From Dermatemys mawii (lineage: Eukaryota > Chordata > Testudines > Dermatemydidae), in the NCBI GenBank assembly GCA_007922305.1, contig ML677364.1, forward strand, positions 16,142,260-16,206,259: 64,000 nucleotides of DNA. The letters are read 5' to 3'. The notes under the pieces are model-generated. The model did not search any database. It saw only the letters and a list, made by a program, of their open reading frames with translations, and was not told the origin of the DNA. Positions 44,715-57,240 of this stretch are shown piece by piece (position 1 is the stretch's first letter; the number at the start of each line of letters is the position of its first letter). The translations under genes and the position numbers were made by a program.

Positions 44715-44870
44715 ACCACTACTATTTAGGATTTCTATAGCACCTGACATATTTGACATACTTTAGAAAAACATTAATCCTCAGAACTCCTCTAGGAGAC
44801 ATAAACATAGGGAAATTGAGACAGAGGTTACATGTCCTAAAAAAGGAAAAGCAGAAAGGGAAGTCCAGAT
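44715..44870 (-). repeat. MIR-like SINE, minus strand, diverged
   Basis: 'ttctatagcacctgacatat', 'aatcctcagaactcctctag' and GGGAAATTGAGACAGAGG are in order. The 3' part is lost. Confidence 0.5.
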
Positions 44871-46500
44871 CCTTCGAAAATATTCAGGTGCCTAAATCCC
44901 ATTGAAATCAATGGGAGTTTGGTGTATAGGAAGCCACATTGGATTAATGCGGACTCAGGTGACCTTGCCCTGAGATGTCACAATTGAACGGAGCAGCTTA
45001 ACAGGGAGAAATCCAGATCAGCTGATGGCAGACCAGTAGGGAGAGCAGCTCTCCAGTCCTTAGCTCCTGGAGCAAGCCCTGGCTAAATGCAAGAACTCCT
45101 CAGCCAGTCCCTCCCTGAAGGAAGGAAGGACCTGCTGTGATTCCACTTATGATGGGACTATTCTCTGCAAGTAGCCTGCGAGCCTACTGGGGGCCCATTG
45201 CTTAATAGGAGCCTTTGGAGGGAAGAGGTCTCTTTCCCAGCTTTGGGATGTTTCATTTGTGTTTATTGACAAATCCTGGCGAGGAGGGCTCAAGCAGAGG
45301 GCTGACCCTTGTATGCCTGAACTGACGGGTAGAAACACCAACACACCTTAAAGCAAGGCCAGGATGAATGTGGGGGCTGAGCGTGTCCTAATGTAGTGCC
45401 TAACCTGCTTAGGTGCTGTTGAAATGCCATGAGGCATCTATCAGCACCTAAATACCATTGAAAATCTGGCCCTTACTGCTGGCCTAACTCTGTTCCCTTT
45501 CATGGCAATTCTAACACTCCTACTGATTTCAGTAGGATCAGAGTTGGGCCATCATTGAGCATTTCTGAGAATCCTAGCCTCTGTCCGTTTCCCATTAGCC
45601 TAATAGGGATAATGTTTATAATCCATATATCACAGGGGTGTTTTGAGACTTAATTAATGTCCATAAAGCACTTTGAGATCAAAAGATGGAAGGCATAGGG
45701 AGGGAATAACCGCCTGCAGTGTACTGAAATCTTTAGATGAAGTCGGGGAACTACAGTGACTTACAGCAGCTGAAAATCCAGAACTTTTAATTCCAAAGAC
45801 AAATGTTAATTTCACAAGCATCAGTGATGCCTTTAGAAACCTTGTTTTTTTACCCTCATGCTCCAGAATTATTAGAATATAAGCTGCAAATAAATGTGTG
45901 ACCCTCAAGTCTGGAACATTTCATTCATTCACTGAAAAGTGAGACACCCGGCCAAGTCAAGCTATTTTTACCCCGATGATGATCCCTTGAGGGATCTGTA
46001 GGATGAGTGCCAAAGCCCTGAATAACAAAGAAGAGGATTTGGATGGAATCTGTGTAGAATTGGTTGCCATAGTTTCACTCTTAACATAATCTCCTCTGAT
46101 CTGTGCCAGAGGAGGTTCCGAATCCAGAGTTAGCAGTGTAGGCCTTGTTGGTCCTGTTACTGGGTCTCTGAGGAGATAGATAATACTTCCATGGATTCCC
46201 CACAAAACAGAGGCTTGGGTGGGCAGCCTTGCTGAATTCCCTGTCCCTGCTGTGGAAACAGCCTTCACTGGAGAGGATATGGCTGAATAATCATCATTAA
46301 AGATCCAGACCTAACCACTCAGAAGAATTGTAGTCCACACCCATTTCTATAGGTACACTATAATAGACAATTTGTGCCTGCAACATGAAAATATACATTT
46401 AAACCACACAAACATGGAGATGTCATATAACTTCCAACTAGATAAGCAGCCCATTGTGGAAGGCCCATAGACAGGTATATAATACTGATGCTCCTTTTAA
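44871..46500. other. No gene seen; MIR-like fragment at 45580-45690
   Basis: The MIR-like piece is on the plus strand (CGTTTCCCATTAGCC, 'agggataatgtttataatcc', 'aaagcactttgagatcaaaa'). CCATTGAAATCAATGG at 44899-44914 is one of the dispersed palindromes. No supported gene; open frames at 45147-46268 lack domains. Confidence 0.45.
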
Positions 46501-46930
46501 CCTGAGCATCTAGTCAAAAAAATCAGGGTTGAACATTCTATTCCAGTTAGGAGGAGAAATAGATGATAGGTATTCTTTGATGCAGTTTTGTTTATTTATA
46601 AAGAATGTACAGTCTTCTCTCTGAACACAGAAGGAATCAAAGGTCAGGAAACAGCTTCTTCTGCTCATAACACCAAGAACACCTTTTTCCAGCTGCACCT
46701 CTGAACAAAAGCCTCTTCCTCAGTTTCTTGTAGGGCCAGATCCTATATTTTCAGCTGCTCCTTCAAGCTCTCTCTACATCCATCAGCCTCAGTTTTTTGT
46801 CTGTTTTGCCTCCTGGATGGGCTCACATACTTCTATTGTCTTAGGAGGGACTTATCCTTACATTGATGTATATTGAAGAGTGAATTCACACCTATCACTC
46901 TCAATGACATTTTAACTAAACCCATAAGAT
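46501..46930. repeat. Dispersed repeat, copy 2
   Basis: Second copy of the repeat at 36497-37030 in the same orientation: 'gaggagaaatagatgatagg', 'gttttgtttatttataaaga', 'tgaacacagaaggaatcaaa', 'cagcttcttctgctcataac'. It is more diverged toward the 3' side. Confidence 0.55.
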
Positions 46931-47559
46931 TTCACCCGGCTCATAACATCAAGCTCATCTTGCCATAACAGACAAGGGCCAGTTTATGCTATTGATTGTA
47001 TACATTGCCACAGGAATGCAAGTTTCCACTGTATTTCCCTCATTAATTTATCATTAAAACTGACTTTGTAGAAATATTGGTGATGTTAAACTCTTGTGTC
47101 CATTTTAAGGAAAATGGTGGGAAATAACCACATTCCTTTGCTGAGGTGTTGTGGAGACACACATCACAAACACAGGCTCTAGGGGCCACTGTCCAACACA
47201 TTCCACAGTTCTAACAGAGCCATTTCACTATTCACACAGAAGATACAATGTACACTTTCCTCTGTAATTAGCCGTGGTCCTGCCTCTCCCAGTCTTTTCA
47301 CACAATTGAGCACTGGTAGCTGGGAGCAATCCTTGTGTTCCTTCACTGCAACATCTTCCAGTGTGTCCAATTCCTGCAACAGGCATCTTTGCTACCACTC
47401 AAAGGCTGGGTCCAATCTGACTCCAAGTTAGAACTGGATGAAAGATGCAAACATTTCCCAAACATTTTTTTTTGAGGGTTTGAAATTTTTTAAAAAATCA
47501 ACTGCTCATAAAACAGCAAACATTCTGCATGAAAACAGACATTATCAACATTCCAAAAA
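46931..47559. other. No gene seen
   Basis: Unique sequence. The open frame 47179-47379 (-) has no domain support. Confidence 0.5.
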
Positions 47560-47770
47560 TGCACACATTTTACATAGATTCTGAGGCCAGAAGGAACCAT
47601 TATGATTATCTAGTCTGACCTCCCATATAACGCAGGCCCTAAAGCTTCCCCAAAATAATTCTGAGAGCATAGCTTTTAGACAAACATCCACCCTTGATTT
47701 AAATATTGTCAGAGACTGGAGAATCCACCACAGCTCTTGGTAAATTGACCAGCTGTACTCTAAATATATA
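47560..47770 (-). mobile_element. CR1 3'-end fragment, minus strand
   Basis: The plus strand reads ATAGATTCTGAGGCCAGAAG, 'gaaccattatgattatctag', 'tctgacctcccatataacgc' and 'ccaccacagctcttggtaaa'. The complement matches the CR1 tails at 63000-63085 and 57170-57236 (GATGATCATAATGG...). The open frame 47545-47979 is incidental. Confidence 0.75.
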
Positions 47771-49693
47771 GCTTCCTTAAAAATTAAATGCTGAGCATTA
47801 GGCAACCTCAGCCAATGGCTTGTTTTCTTGCTTATTCCTAAAAAGCACATGACAGCTGTTAAATCAGTCACAAAGAGAAGCTTGGGCTGTTGTAGAAACC
47901 CATACGTGATAACAAGGACAAATGTAAGACCACAAGATTCTTGCTTCCTTGAATTAACAACATGGTATTTTGGACACATTCTAATGCCACAAGGTCAGTC
48001 AGTTTAATCACATTGCTTTGATACAATAGTAGCACTAGGAAACCTAGGAATGCTGTGGAATGACAAGTATGGTAAAAGAAGGCTAGACATCCGCAGGCTG
48101 GTCCTCCTGCTCATGGGTATTTTTAATTTAAATGCTGGTTATATTGGGGTTAAGGAAGTTCAGTGAGCAGCAAACCCAAAATAAAATACTGCACATCTGT
48201 ATGTTTGTTTTCTCTGGGATGGGGGTAACCCCAAGTTTACAGCCAAATTCCAATTTGGATACTATATTGTCCTCAAAATATCCTCTGCACTTTCTCCGGT
48301 AAGCAGCATTGCCTTCACTCCTTGTTCTAACTGGTTGTATAACATGTGCCGTTAAATGGTTTCACCCCAGCAGAGGCTTCATTTGATCACTGGATAAAGC
48401 AGTCCCTATAATTATCTCCATAGAACAGGACTGCACCTTGAGGTTCATCAGGACTGAAAGCACATTATGAATAAGATCACATTATCATTTATCATTGCTT
48501 TTTTATAGCTTGTGTCTTCTTCAGGATAGAACAAGTCTCTAACAGTACATAATGTAACTAGATACTGTGAATGAGCAACAGGTTTCTTTTAGTTGTACCC
48601 ATTGCAGCAGTGTTTCACCATTTCATACTCCCCCTGCCCCCACCCCCGACCTTCTCCTTACTTTTATTTGAATGTGACACTCAGCTACTATATCCAACAC
48701 AGCAAGAGGGAAAAAATAAAAAGTAATTTCCCTAACCCTGAAAAACTTCTTCTTTTATTGAAACTGACAATTTAGAAACTAAACAGTAGATTTGTTTTCT
48801 ATTCAAAGTGACCAGGAAAACTTTGAAGTTTTTTTTTTTCCCCAGCTCCCCCCAACCTTTCTCTTTTACCCTCCCAACCAAACATTTATGGTTATTCGGT
48901 CGACAGCCAATAAATAGCAATGTGTTTCAGGGAACTCTCTAGTCTTTTGGAAAGAAACCTATAAAAGAAAGGGGAGGGAGGAGAGAGAAAGAGAGAGAGA
49001 GAGAGCACGCGTAATCTGTACACCAGCTGTTGCCTAGTGCAATTCATGCTGACATAGGGCTTTTTGACATTTTATACCCTGAATGCAAGCACATAGATCA
49101 TTTCTACCTTGTACTTTTCCCGTCTCATTATCGGAATTTATTCTCTCGCTTTGTTGTTGGTGGAGTCCCTATTCTAATTGTTTCTTACATGTGCTGTAAA
49201 TCTGTCCACCAATCAGTAAAACCGTGGAACATGAAACTGAGCCCTAGCAATTTCCTTTGCTTACCATTGCATCTGCTGGAGTGCAGTGTTGAAATAAAAT
49301 GAAACATGTTTGCACTCTTTTCCTATCATACTGTAATGCTCCTTTCATTTTGCTCGAGGAATTTTTAATATTCAGACCATACACTGTGCATGAAGTCATT
49401 TCCCCTAGATATAATTGTAATGGTAATATGCATAGACTAACTGGCAGTGGCACAGCTGGCTGTTTGCCACAGCTGAGCCTCTGACTTAAAGACTTTAATA
49501 CTGTCATGCCTCATCTGGTTTTATGGACTCTTTTGTAGTTAGTTAACAAATTTATTCTAGGGTGTGCACTGAGATGGGGAGGGCATTGCCTTTTCTCTAA
49601 AGATCTCACATGGCACTGTACCAAATATGGGCACTGGTAACCTGTGTACATACTGATTAGAAGTAGGATTGTGAGTAAATGTGCTTATGTCAG
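47771..49693. other. No gene seen; (GA)n tract near 48971-49005
   Basis: A purine tract (GGAGGGAGGAGAGAGAAAG and onward) is followed by about 480 bp of unique, conserved-looking sequence (49020-49500) without an exon. Open frames at 49030-49507 occur on both strands without domains. Confidence 0.4.
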
Positions 49694-50474
49694 TGTCAGG
49701 ATTGCCTCCCCACTCTGAACTCTAGGGTACAGATGTGGGGATCCGCATGAAAAAAAAAGAAATAACTCCCAAGCTTATTTCACCAGCTTAGGTTATCTTT
49801 TTTCCCCCAGAACACAAACTTCTCCTGTGTCTGGAACTAACTGCTGCCACCACCAAACTCAGTATTCCAAAAACTAGGACAAAGGGGAGTTTGGGACCCT
49901 TCTTTCCCTTTCCATTAAGCCCCCAAAACTTCTTCCTTCCCTAGGAAGCGTGAGGAAAAAAAAAAAAACTCGCCTGATTCTGCAAGATGTGCCCGATCCA
50001 AAACCAGGATCTTACACAATGGAAAACAAGCAGTTAAATTCTTAAAAGAAAGATTTTAATTAAAGAAAAAGAAAGGAATAAATCCCTTACAGAAAATCAG
50101 TAGAACAGCACTTCAATAATCAATAAAGAGTTAAAGACAACCCCCTCCCCAAATTTCTCCTCCTGCTGAAGCTTTACAGTATTAGAGTAACACAGAGATA
50201 AATTTCCACCCACTGGAGAATTTTCCAAGAGATGAAAAGAAGGTAAACTTACTGACTGCCTTACTTGATAGAAAGCTTATAGTTACAGTGAAAGAAATAG
50301 CTGTGATTCATCCCATAGCCAAGTTGAACAGAGAGAGGCCCAGAGAGAAACTGAAACTCAAAATCCTTTGTCTCCTGAGGAATTTCTCATTGGTCAGTTG
50401 TCCACCTCTCAGGTTACCTTTAGCTTAACCCCTTACACGTAAACACTAATTCTAGGCTACTTTATACTTATGAC
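49694..50474. mobile_element. Solo-LTR-like element, complete copy
   Basis: It begins TGTCAGGATTGCCTCC and ends TTATACTTATGACA, so it has TG...CA termini with a short TGTCA/TGACA inverted repeat. It is flanked by GTCAG (49689-49693) and ATCAG (50475-50479), a 5-bp duplication with one mismatch. Length 781 bp. A truncated relative is at 10431-11202. No gag or pol frames are adjacent, so it is probably a solo LTR. ERV versus Gypsy cannot be decided here. Confidence 0.65.
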
Positions 50475-50479
50475 AATCA

Positions 50480-51034
50480 GGAGTCATTGCCAGATGTGGA
50501 GGTCCAGATCCTGCAAAGATTTACAGACAATACATCTAGTTGAGAACCTATCTAAGTCTTTGCAGGATCGATGCCTTGGTTTGCCTTTCATTTAGGTACC
50601 TGAGTAGCAAGAAACTGCAATGGGTTATATATATGTTGTAGTATGAGCTTTTAACTTGCATGGTATGTTCCTGAAATAAAAGTAGGTTTTTAAAAAACTT
50701 TTTTAATTAGCTGCACCTGTTTGCAGAATCATTGTCTCTCTTAAAGTCACAAGGTCAACTTAAAAATCCTTTCAGTGGCTTCCTTTCATATTCTGTATCA
50801 AAATCAATTTTCTCATCCTGGCCTTTAAGGCCTCCCACAGCTTAGCTTCCATGTATCTGCTCTGTTCTCTTCACATACCTCCATTGCACATTTCCCTAAG
50901 CCTAAAGCACACACCTCATCACTAGGGTGATTTCTAGGTTTCAGAGTCTTGTGGCCCCTTCCAAATGTACATATTACTCCCCTAAGGTATGGCATATCAC
51001 TCTCATCCTCCTCTCCCAACAACCCCTCCAACCC
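50480..51034. other. No gene seen
   Basis: Unique or very diverged sequence. Text near 50760-50900 could be old LINE sequence. No supported gene. Confidence 0.4.
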
Positions 51035-51210
51035 AGGATAGAGAAGCCCTGGGATAGGTTACCTAAGGAAGTTATGGAATCCCTGTCCTTGGAGGTTTCT
51101 AAGAACAGGTTAGACAAACCCTGTCAGGGATGGTCCTGTCACAGCACAGGGGGATCAAATAGATGAGGTCTTGCACTCCCTTGTAGCTCTCAATTTTTAT
51201 GATTTTTACT
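51035..51210 (+). mobile_element. CR1 3'-end fragment
   Basis: 'agaagccctgggataggtta', 'ttggaggtttctaagaacag', GTTAGACAAACCCTGTCAGG and a decayed terminal 'tttttatgatttttac' are characteristic of CR1 tails. It encodes the last ORF2 residues out of frame. Confidence 0.75.
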
Positions 51211-52891
51211 GAGACACCCATTAGAAAATTACAAACTGTTGGCACAATTTGATTAGAGCTTGATCCTAGACTCATTGGAGACAATGGCAAGATTCCTGGC
51301 CCAAGATCAAGGCCTTACTGACTGGATGTAGTCCAGATCTAGCTACCCAGTCTGAGGAAAGCCCTCAAAATACACAGACTCCTGTTAACAAATCCAGGCT
51401 TTGAGTTCCTTGGGGCCTGTGCCCATTGGTGCCCTAGGGAGCTAGAGATGTACAGGAGCACCTCAGCTTTTTTATATTTCTAGCCTTTTTCCTGTCAAAG
51501 ACAGCCTTGAGAACATGAATAAATGTGAATCAACTGCTGGGTTTGAAAAGGAGGTGGAGGACCTGGGATCCACTTTTGCAGCAAATGGATGAAGGAGATG
51601 TAGAGTGAACCTCCCCCCCCCCCCCATGGACAAAGGCTAAGGAAGATTGTCCAAATATGAATCAGTTAAGTTTGGAGTGTATTCCAAAGAATTATTTCCC
51701 TAATACTTTTGATAATACCTTAGTCTTGTGCAGAGTCGTGCAATAATGATATGTACAGGAATTGATTATATTTGGTACTTACAACAAAATTCACCTACCC
51801 TTACAGAAATACTATGCCTGGCCCATGCTGTCAAGGCCCATGTCAAAAGTAGCCTTAGAAAGAGAGCTTTTGTGTTTGCATCCTTGCTGAAGTTTAGAAT
51901 TTTCTAAGCCCCCATTTATCTGCTAAGGTCTGTTCTTTATATCAGCTCTGAACTATGAAGTAGGTTCCCAATGTTTACTTATATTTTTCAGTTTTTAAAA
52001 ATAGTATTGCAAGCACATGATTCTCATAAAGCATCCTGTGTAGGGGGAAAAGTCAGCCTGCAGGCAAATCCTGTAGCTCTCCAGACTGTAAGGACAAAAT
52101 GATGACAAATTGTATAAATATGTGCAAATTGTCCAAATGATGTCATGTACTCAGGCTTGCAAAAACCAGGAAGAATACTTCAGTGGCCCGTCGGCTCAGA
52201 CCCTGGCTTTGAATGAAACTGAGGCAATTACCTTCAATTTGCTTAAATTTATCACTGAGAAAAATGTTTCAGTTAATCTTAATCTTGATTTTATTTTTCA
52301 AATGCTTTAGAACCTACTGTGTTATTTCAGCTGCGAAGGTTCCCTCTATGTTCAGGAAGACTGCTCTGTAATGTAGGGATGCCTGTACATAATGTTGCCT
52401 ACCTTAAAGGACTTGTGGAAATAGAATACCTGTGAAATACTGTATGCAGCTACTCAATGGATTTTAAATTACAAATTACAGCGTTCTGTGAAGTTATTAT
52501 TAAAATAAGCAGCACCTTAAATTGCTTTTAAAAATTACATATTGAAGCATTCTGTGGCTAGATGGGATTCCAGTTGGTCTGTAAATGCTTATACTGAAGT
52601 ATTTTTCATTTACATTTCACAAGTCTTCATTCTTCTCTCTCTTCCTCAATACCAGGGTCAAGCTTCCCCAATTATTCATCTGCAAGCTATTTCCCTCTTT
52701 TTTTTTTTTCTATTTACATTACAGAGATCTCTGTCTCTCTGGGTCAAGCATCTTTGAGTTCCACTGAATCTTTTTTTTTTTTTTTTTTGGCCTTTTGATG
52801 ATTTTCTTTTTCTGGTTTTGGAAACAAGAATTTTGTGTGAGAAGGGAAAGGAAAACTGTTTACTTTTGTTTTCTTGACAAACTTATTCTAG
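51211..52891. other. No gene seen; poly-C and poly-T tracts
   Basis: A run of thirteen C lies at 51613-51625 and a T run at about 52771-52788. No recognised repeat family or gene. Confidence 0.45.
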
Positions 52892-53007
52892 CTGCAGCCA
52901 CAGATACACCGGTCCAGCTGAAAATGCAGGTGTTTGTATCCGACTCTATGAGATGTTCATTATTCACCCTCCATTCTCCCACCTCCAACACACATTTGGT
53001 TGTAGAG
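52892..53007 (+). CDS. Weak exon candidate E
   Basis: A 116-bp stretch between an acceptor-like TTCTTGACAAACTTATTCTAG and GTAGAG|GTAAAAAG. It is open in one frame after two bases (AATDTPVQLKMQVFVSDSM then RCSLFTLHSPTSNTHLVVE). The minus strand is also open over the same stretch, which lowers the weight of the evidence. No gene recognised. Confidence 0.2.
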
Positions 53008-54423
53008 GTAAAAAGTAATTTATCAGCTGTTGATATGTATGTTTTGATGGTGGTATGGGAGCCTTTATGGATACCATTATACCAACTCATGGATAATGTT
53101 TTAGAGCTGTCCCTGTAGTTTTAACTGGTAAGAAAAGTATGCAGTAGAATGGTAATTTTTGTTTTACAGTAGGTTTATATTTTCAACATTAGCTGGACTT
53201 TAGTTTCTCTAATTTTTTTTAAAAAGTCATTTACTTATAATTTCAGGTGTTTGAATCAACAGCTGAGTAGACTAGGAGGGAAAATCCAAGACTTGTAGAA
53301 ACAGATGGCCGGTCTGCCCACATGTGTCGCAAAGCTAGAAAAATTAATTGTAGTAGTGGCCAGTACATTTGAAAGGCCAAATACATTTGTTCTAAATAAA
53401 TGAAATGAACTTGAATGTTTCTTGGGGCTATACTGCCAAACCACTCAAGTGAGCAGTTACTCACACAAGTAGTCAAGGTGAGCAAGAGTTTCCTATTCTG
53501 GCCCTTAGTGTTTAGGCACGAAATTAAGAACAGATGGGACCCATTACAAAAGAATTTCTGAAGTACATGCTGTAAAAGTGGTAGTATTTGTGGGGGGAAT
53601 CGAGGAGGGGGATTAAAGAAAGAATAGCTCTTACATGGTTAGTTGGATGATATGTGGAGTAAGGCTAAATGGACATTCTTTAATTCAATCTAACATCAAG
53701 TTAATGCTTAGGCAGCTGAATGAGCCATTTTCAAAACATGTTTCAGCTGCAAATGTTAAGGCCTCTATAATTGTTACTTTTAAGAGTGCATTAAAAAGGC
53801 TGTGAAACTGCTCGTTGTAATGATTTCTACAACAGGATCCCTGCAAATACACAGCTGGAGGCTGTCAAATACACACCTCCCTAATAGACAGCACTGTGTG
53901 TACAATTAACACGTTAATTTATGGAGTAAAGTAATCAGGGGAGACTAGGGCTTCAAAGTCAAGCACTTGCCATTAAACAAGAGGTAAAGTTCTGTTCTAG
54001 GAGACCAAAACATTAAGGAGTATATGGGCCTCCTAGTAATGGCTGTTTTTCTTCTCTGCTCACTGTCTCTATGTGTCAGGCATTTGTTTGTTTCAGTAGG
54101 AAGAGAGGAGCCTAGTGAGAAGCTCATTTTGGGTGTGAATATGTCCTCAGTAGAAAGAAGTGGGAGTGAGTAAGTTAATTAAACTTTCTCTAAATTAATA
54201 AGCTTATTATATTCCCTATTTTTCTTCTCCCTTCTCTCCACTTTTCTTTCCTCCTTCTGTATTTTTGTGTATCTTTTCCTTTATTTTTTTTATTTCACTC
54301 TCTCACTTTTCTGCAGCATAAGCTATAACAACAAGTTGTTACTTTTCTTTCTTCCTCACCCACCGACCCTTTTCTTTGTCTTATGCTTCATATCCTTTCA
54401 GTTTCTCCCTTTCTTCCTTCTCA
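53008..54423. other. No gene seen
   Basis: Unique sequence with a pyrimidine-rich tract at 54200-54420. No supported exon. Confidence 0.5.
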
Positions 54424-54551
54424 GTGGAGTACCAGAGTCGACAGGACGGCGATTGGTGGTCGATTTAGTTAGTCTACACTAGAGCCGCTAAACTGACCTT
54501 CAGTGTATTGATTGCCACGCATCGATCTCCCAGTAAATGGAGACAAGCCCT
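54424..54551. mobile_element. Right-end fragment of the TIR element family at 41372
   Basis: TGGAGTACCAGAGTCGACAG, TCGATTTAG, CACTAGAGCCGCTAAACTGA and a final GGAGACAAGCCCT align with the right half of 41372-41632 (TGGAGTATCAGGGTTGAT, TCGATTTAG, CACTAGACCCGATAAATTGA). Confidence 0.65.
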
Positions 54552-54739
54552 GAGGTAAAATCAGATACTTGCTGTGGGATAGAACATTCCACTTCTGTCC
54601 TACCTTCCTAGCAACAACAGACACAGGAAAGGAACAACCTCCCCAACTACTATGATTTTTTAAATAATTAGCTAGAACCTCCACCAGCAGCTGGAAGCAC
54701 ACAACAGACCTGCTTTCCCTTAGAAGCAGAACAAGGCCT

Positions 54740-54995
54740 CATAGGCCACATATGGGCGCCTTAGCTATGCTGGTATAACTCTATAATATAGACACAGCCT
54801 ACACCGATAGAAGGGGGTTTTCTGTCACTGTAGAAACACCACTTCTCCAAGTGATGGTAGCTAGCTTGAGGGAAGCATTCTTCTATTGACCTAGCTGCAT
54901 CTACACTGGGGGTTAAGGTAGCATAGCTGCAGAACTCAGAGGGGTGGATTTTTCACTCCCTTCAGAGCAGTAGCTATGTTGACCTACATTTTAAG
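54740..54995. mobile_element. Foldback DNA-element fragment
   Basis: An internal imperfect hairpin joins CATAGCTGCAGAACTCAGA...GGGGTG (from 54922) to CACTCCCTTCAGAGCAGTAG with CTATG (54954-54978). The flanking text 'ctagctgcatctacactggg' and 'gcctacaccgatagaagggg' is of the same general type as the other TIR elements here. Non-coding. Confidence 0.55.
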
Positions 54996-56569
54996 TATAG
55001 ATCAGCTCTGAGTAGCTGCTTTTCCTGCATCTGAGCATTTTGAACCCCTGCACCAAGAAACATGTCCCTGGTCTCTCCCCACTCATCTCTTGGCAGGAAG
55101 CCAAACAGAGTCCTTCTACACAGTGGGGAACCAACACCCCCTTATGACATAAGCTACGCAACTTCTGTCTGCACCACAGCTATGAGCAGCCTAATGACTA
55201 CATATAAAATACCCACCTATTTTAAAAGATCCCACCTGCAACCCCACTTTTCACCACCCTGGGTTGAAGCTTCACCAGCAACAGGACTGTGTTCAGCAGT
55301 GTCCAAAAGACTTAGCAATACCAAGGGCATCTAATATACCTCATCTATTCACTGACAATGCACTTTAATACAATTCCGTTAAGTGAGGGGATATGAACAA
55401 CCTTGCTGCTCTCTAGGTAATTAACGTCATTAATCCACCACTCCTGAGAACCAGGGCAACTGCCCACTTGCATCCTAGTACAAGTCATAATGTGAACAGA
55501 GGAAACTGGTCAACACATTCTTAGAAAGATCATTGCATGGGCGTGTGCAAACAGCAACCTCACATGGGCCCATAACAAGCAACAGGGCTTCATCCCTAGG
55601 CTGATCAACATGAGACATGTGGTCATTAAGCCCTTCACTACCCACAGTTCATCTTATCCGACCAAGATATTCTGTTCCTCATGGTTCCTAGGAGGACCAA
55701 GCCCTCTGAACTCAAATGCAGGAAAACCTCATTAGAAATAAAATCTTTTGAGAGTATCCATTTAAATGGTGAGTTCAGAGACAAAACTAACCTGGCATGT
55801 TGTTAATATAAAAAATTCTTTGAAGAGGAGCTGATAGAGACATCCTTTCACATGGTGATACAACACACAATACTCCAAGTCTTGGGAAACTTCTGATGCA
55901 ATGGTCCAAAATTTCCTCTCTGAAATTCCCCACCTTAGCTTTCTCAGAGATAACTTTTTAACACACACAGACAGTCATGTCTTGACTGGTCCCTTGGGCT
56001 ACTGGTAGACATAAATAATGAAGGACCTGTTTCCCTATTTTGGTTAGACCACTTCTGTCTTCAGAGACACACATCTCCATGGTGTAATCGAAAGACTCTT
56101 AAGCCCTGCCAAAGGAAAGCTGTATCCAGCCAAGAGGCCATGGTGTAAAATTAATGAAAGTCTATATGTACTTCCTAACTGCTGCTATCTATACTATAAC
56201 ACCAAAGCATTCCTTTCCATCCCCCAACTCACCAATGACTGTTGGACATAAACTTGTGAAAAAACCTTTTCTGATAAATTGATTGGACAGAAAGAATTCT
56301 TGCAAACATATGATTCCACTGCAAAATAGGCAGAAAGGTCTAGATCTATAATGGTATTCATTTCAGTGCTGCCCTTCGCCTATGTCTGGCTTCAGTCCTT
56401 GGTACCTGTTCTTGACCATCACTCCAACCACCTGACTGTACTGCCTGTAACCTAGATCCTGATAGTAAGGCTCGAGGGAGCTGTGGGTCAGTGTCCTCAA
56501 GAGGAACAGGAACTGGGAAGAGCTACAAGAAGTAAAACCCCAAGCCTGTGAGCAGAAGTGACTTAAACT
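54996..56569. other. Unexplained 1.5-kb segment, no gene seen
   Basis: Moderate-GC sequence with no recognised repeat. Open frames at 55062-55334 (+) and 55762-55968 (-) are short. It may be the decayed coding part of an old mobile element, but no domain can be named. Confidence 0.3.
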
Positions 56570-57240
56570 GGGTTTGATCTTGTTTAGGAGTTTTGAGTTC
56601 TGCTGGGAGATGCTGGGGAGAAACCTGGAAACACACTACTCTGAAAGAGGAGTAAGATTAAAGAAGAGCCCAGGAGGGCAGAATATTCATAACTAGTAAT
56701 GTGTTGGACACTTTGTTTGGGACACCTATGTCCCAGAAGGATGGTCAGGCTGGAAGGCCAAATTACCAAAGCAGAGCACAGGATCTTTGAGAATGCAGTG
56801 GCAGAGTCACTATAATGCCAGGCCTCCCCATGAGGGGATGCTCTGAGATGGGACACTAGGTGGGGAGGGCTCTGAGTTACCACAGAGAATTCTCTCCCAG
56901 GTGTCTGGCAGCTGCGTCTTGACCACAAGCTCAGGGTCTAACTGATGGCCATATTTGTGGTCGAGAAGGAATTTTCACCTTGATCAGATTGACAGAGACC
57001 CTGGGTGGATTCCCCCCCCCCCCGCCCCCATCTTCTGCAGCATGGGATGCGGATCATTTGCCAGTTTAAACTAGTGGAAATGGTGGATTCTCTGTAACTT
57101 GAGGTCCTTAAATCATGATCTGAGGACTTCAGTAACTCAGTCACAGGTTAGGGATCTATTATAGGAGTGGGTGAGTGCATTGTGATCTGCATTGTGCAGG
57201 TCAGAGTAAATGATCATGATGGTGGTTTTAGAGTCTATGA
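56570..57240 (+). mobile_element. CR1 3' region
   Basis: From about 56930 the text is clearly CR1 3' UTR: 'tgatggccatatttgtggtc', 'aggaattttcaccttgatca', 'gaggacttcagtaactcagt', GATCTGCATTGTGCAGGTCA and ATGATCATGATGG, ending GAGTCTATGAG. The last part aligns with 62950-63085. The portion before 56930 is less certain. A C12 run lies at 57012-57023. Confidence 0.7.

Noticed and set aside
48971..49005. (GA)n tract as a possible promoter element
   Set aside because: No CpG island, no transcription-start features and no gene downstream; an ordinary simple repeat is enough.
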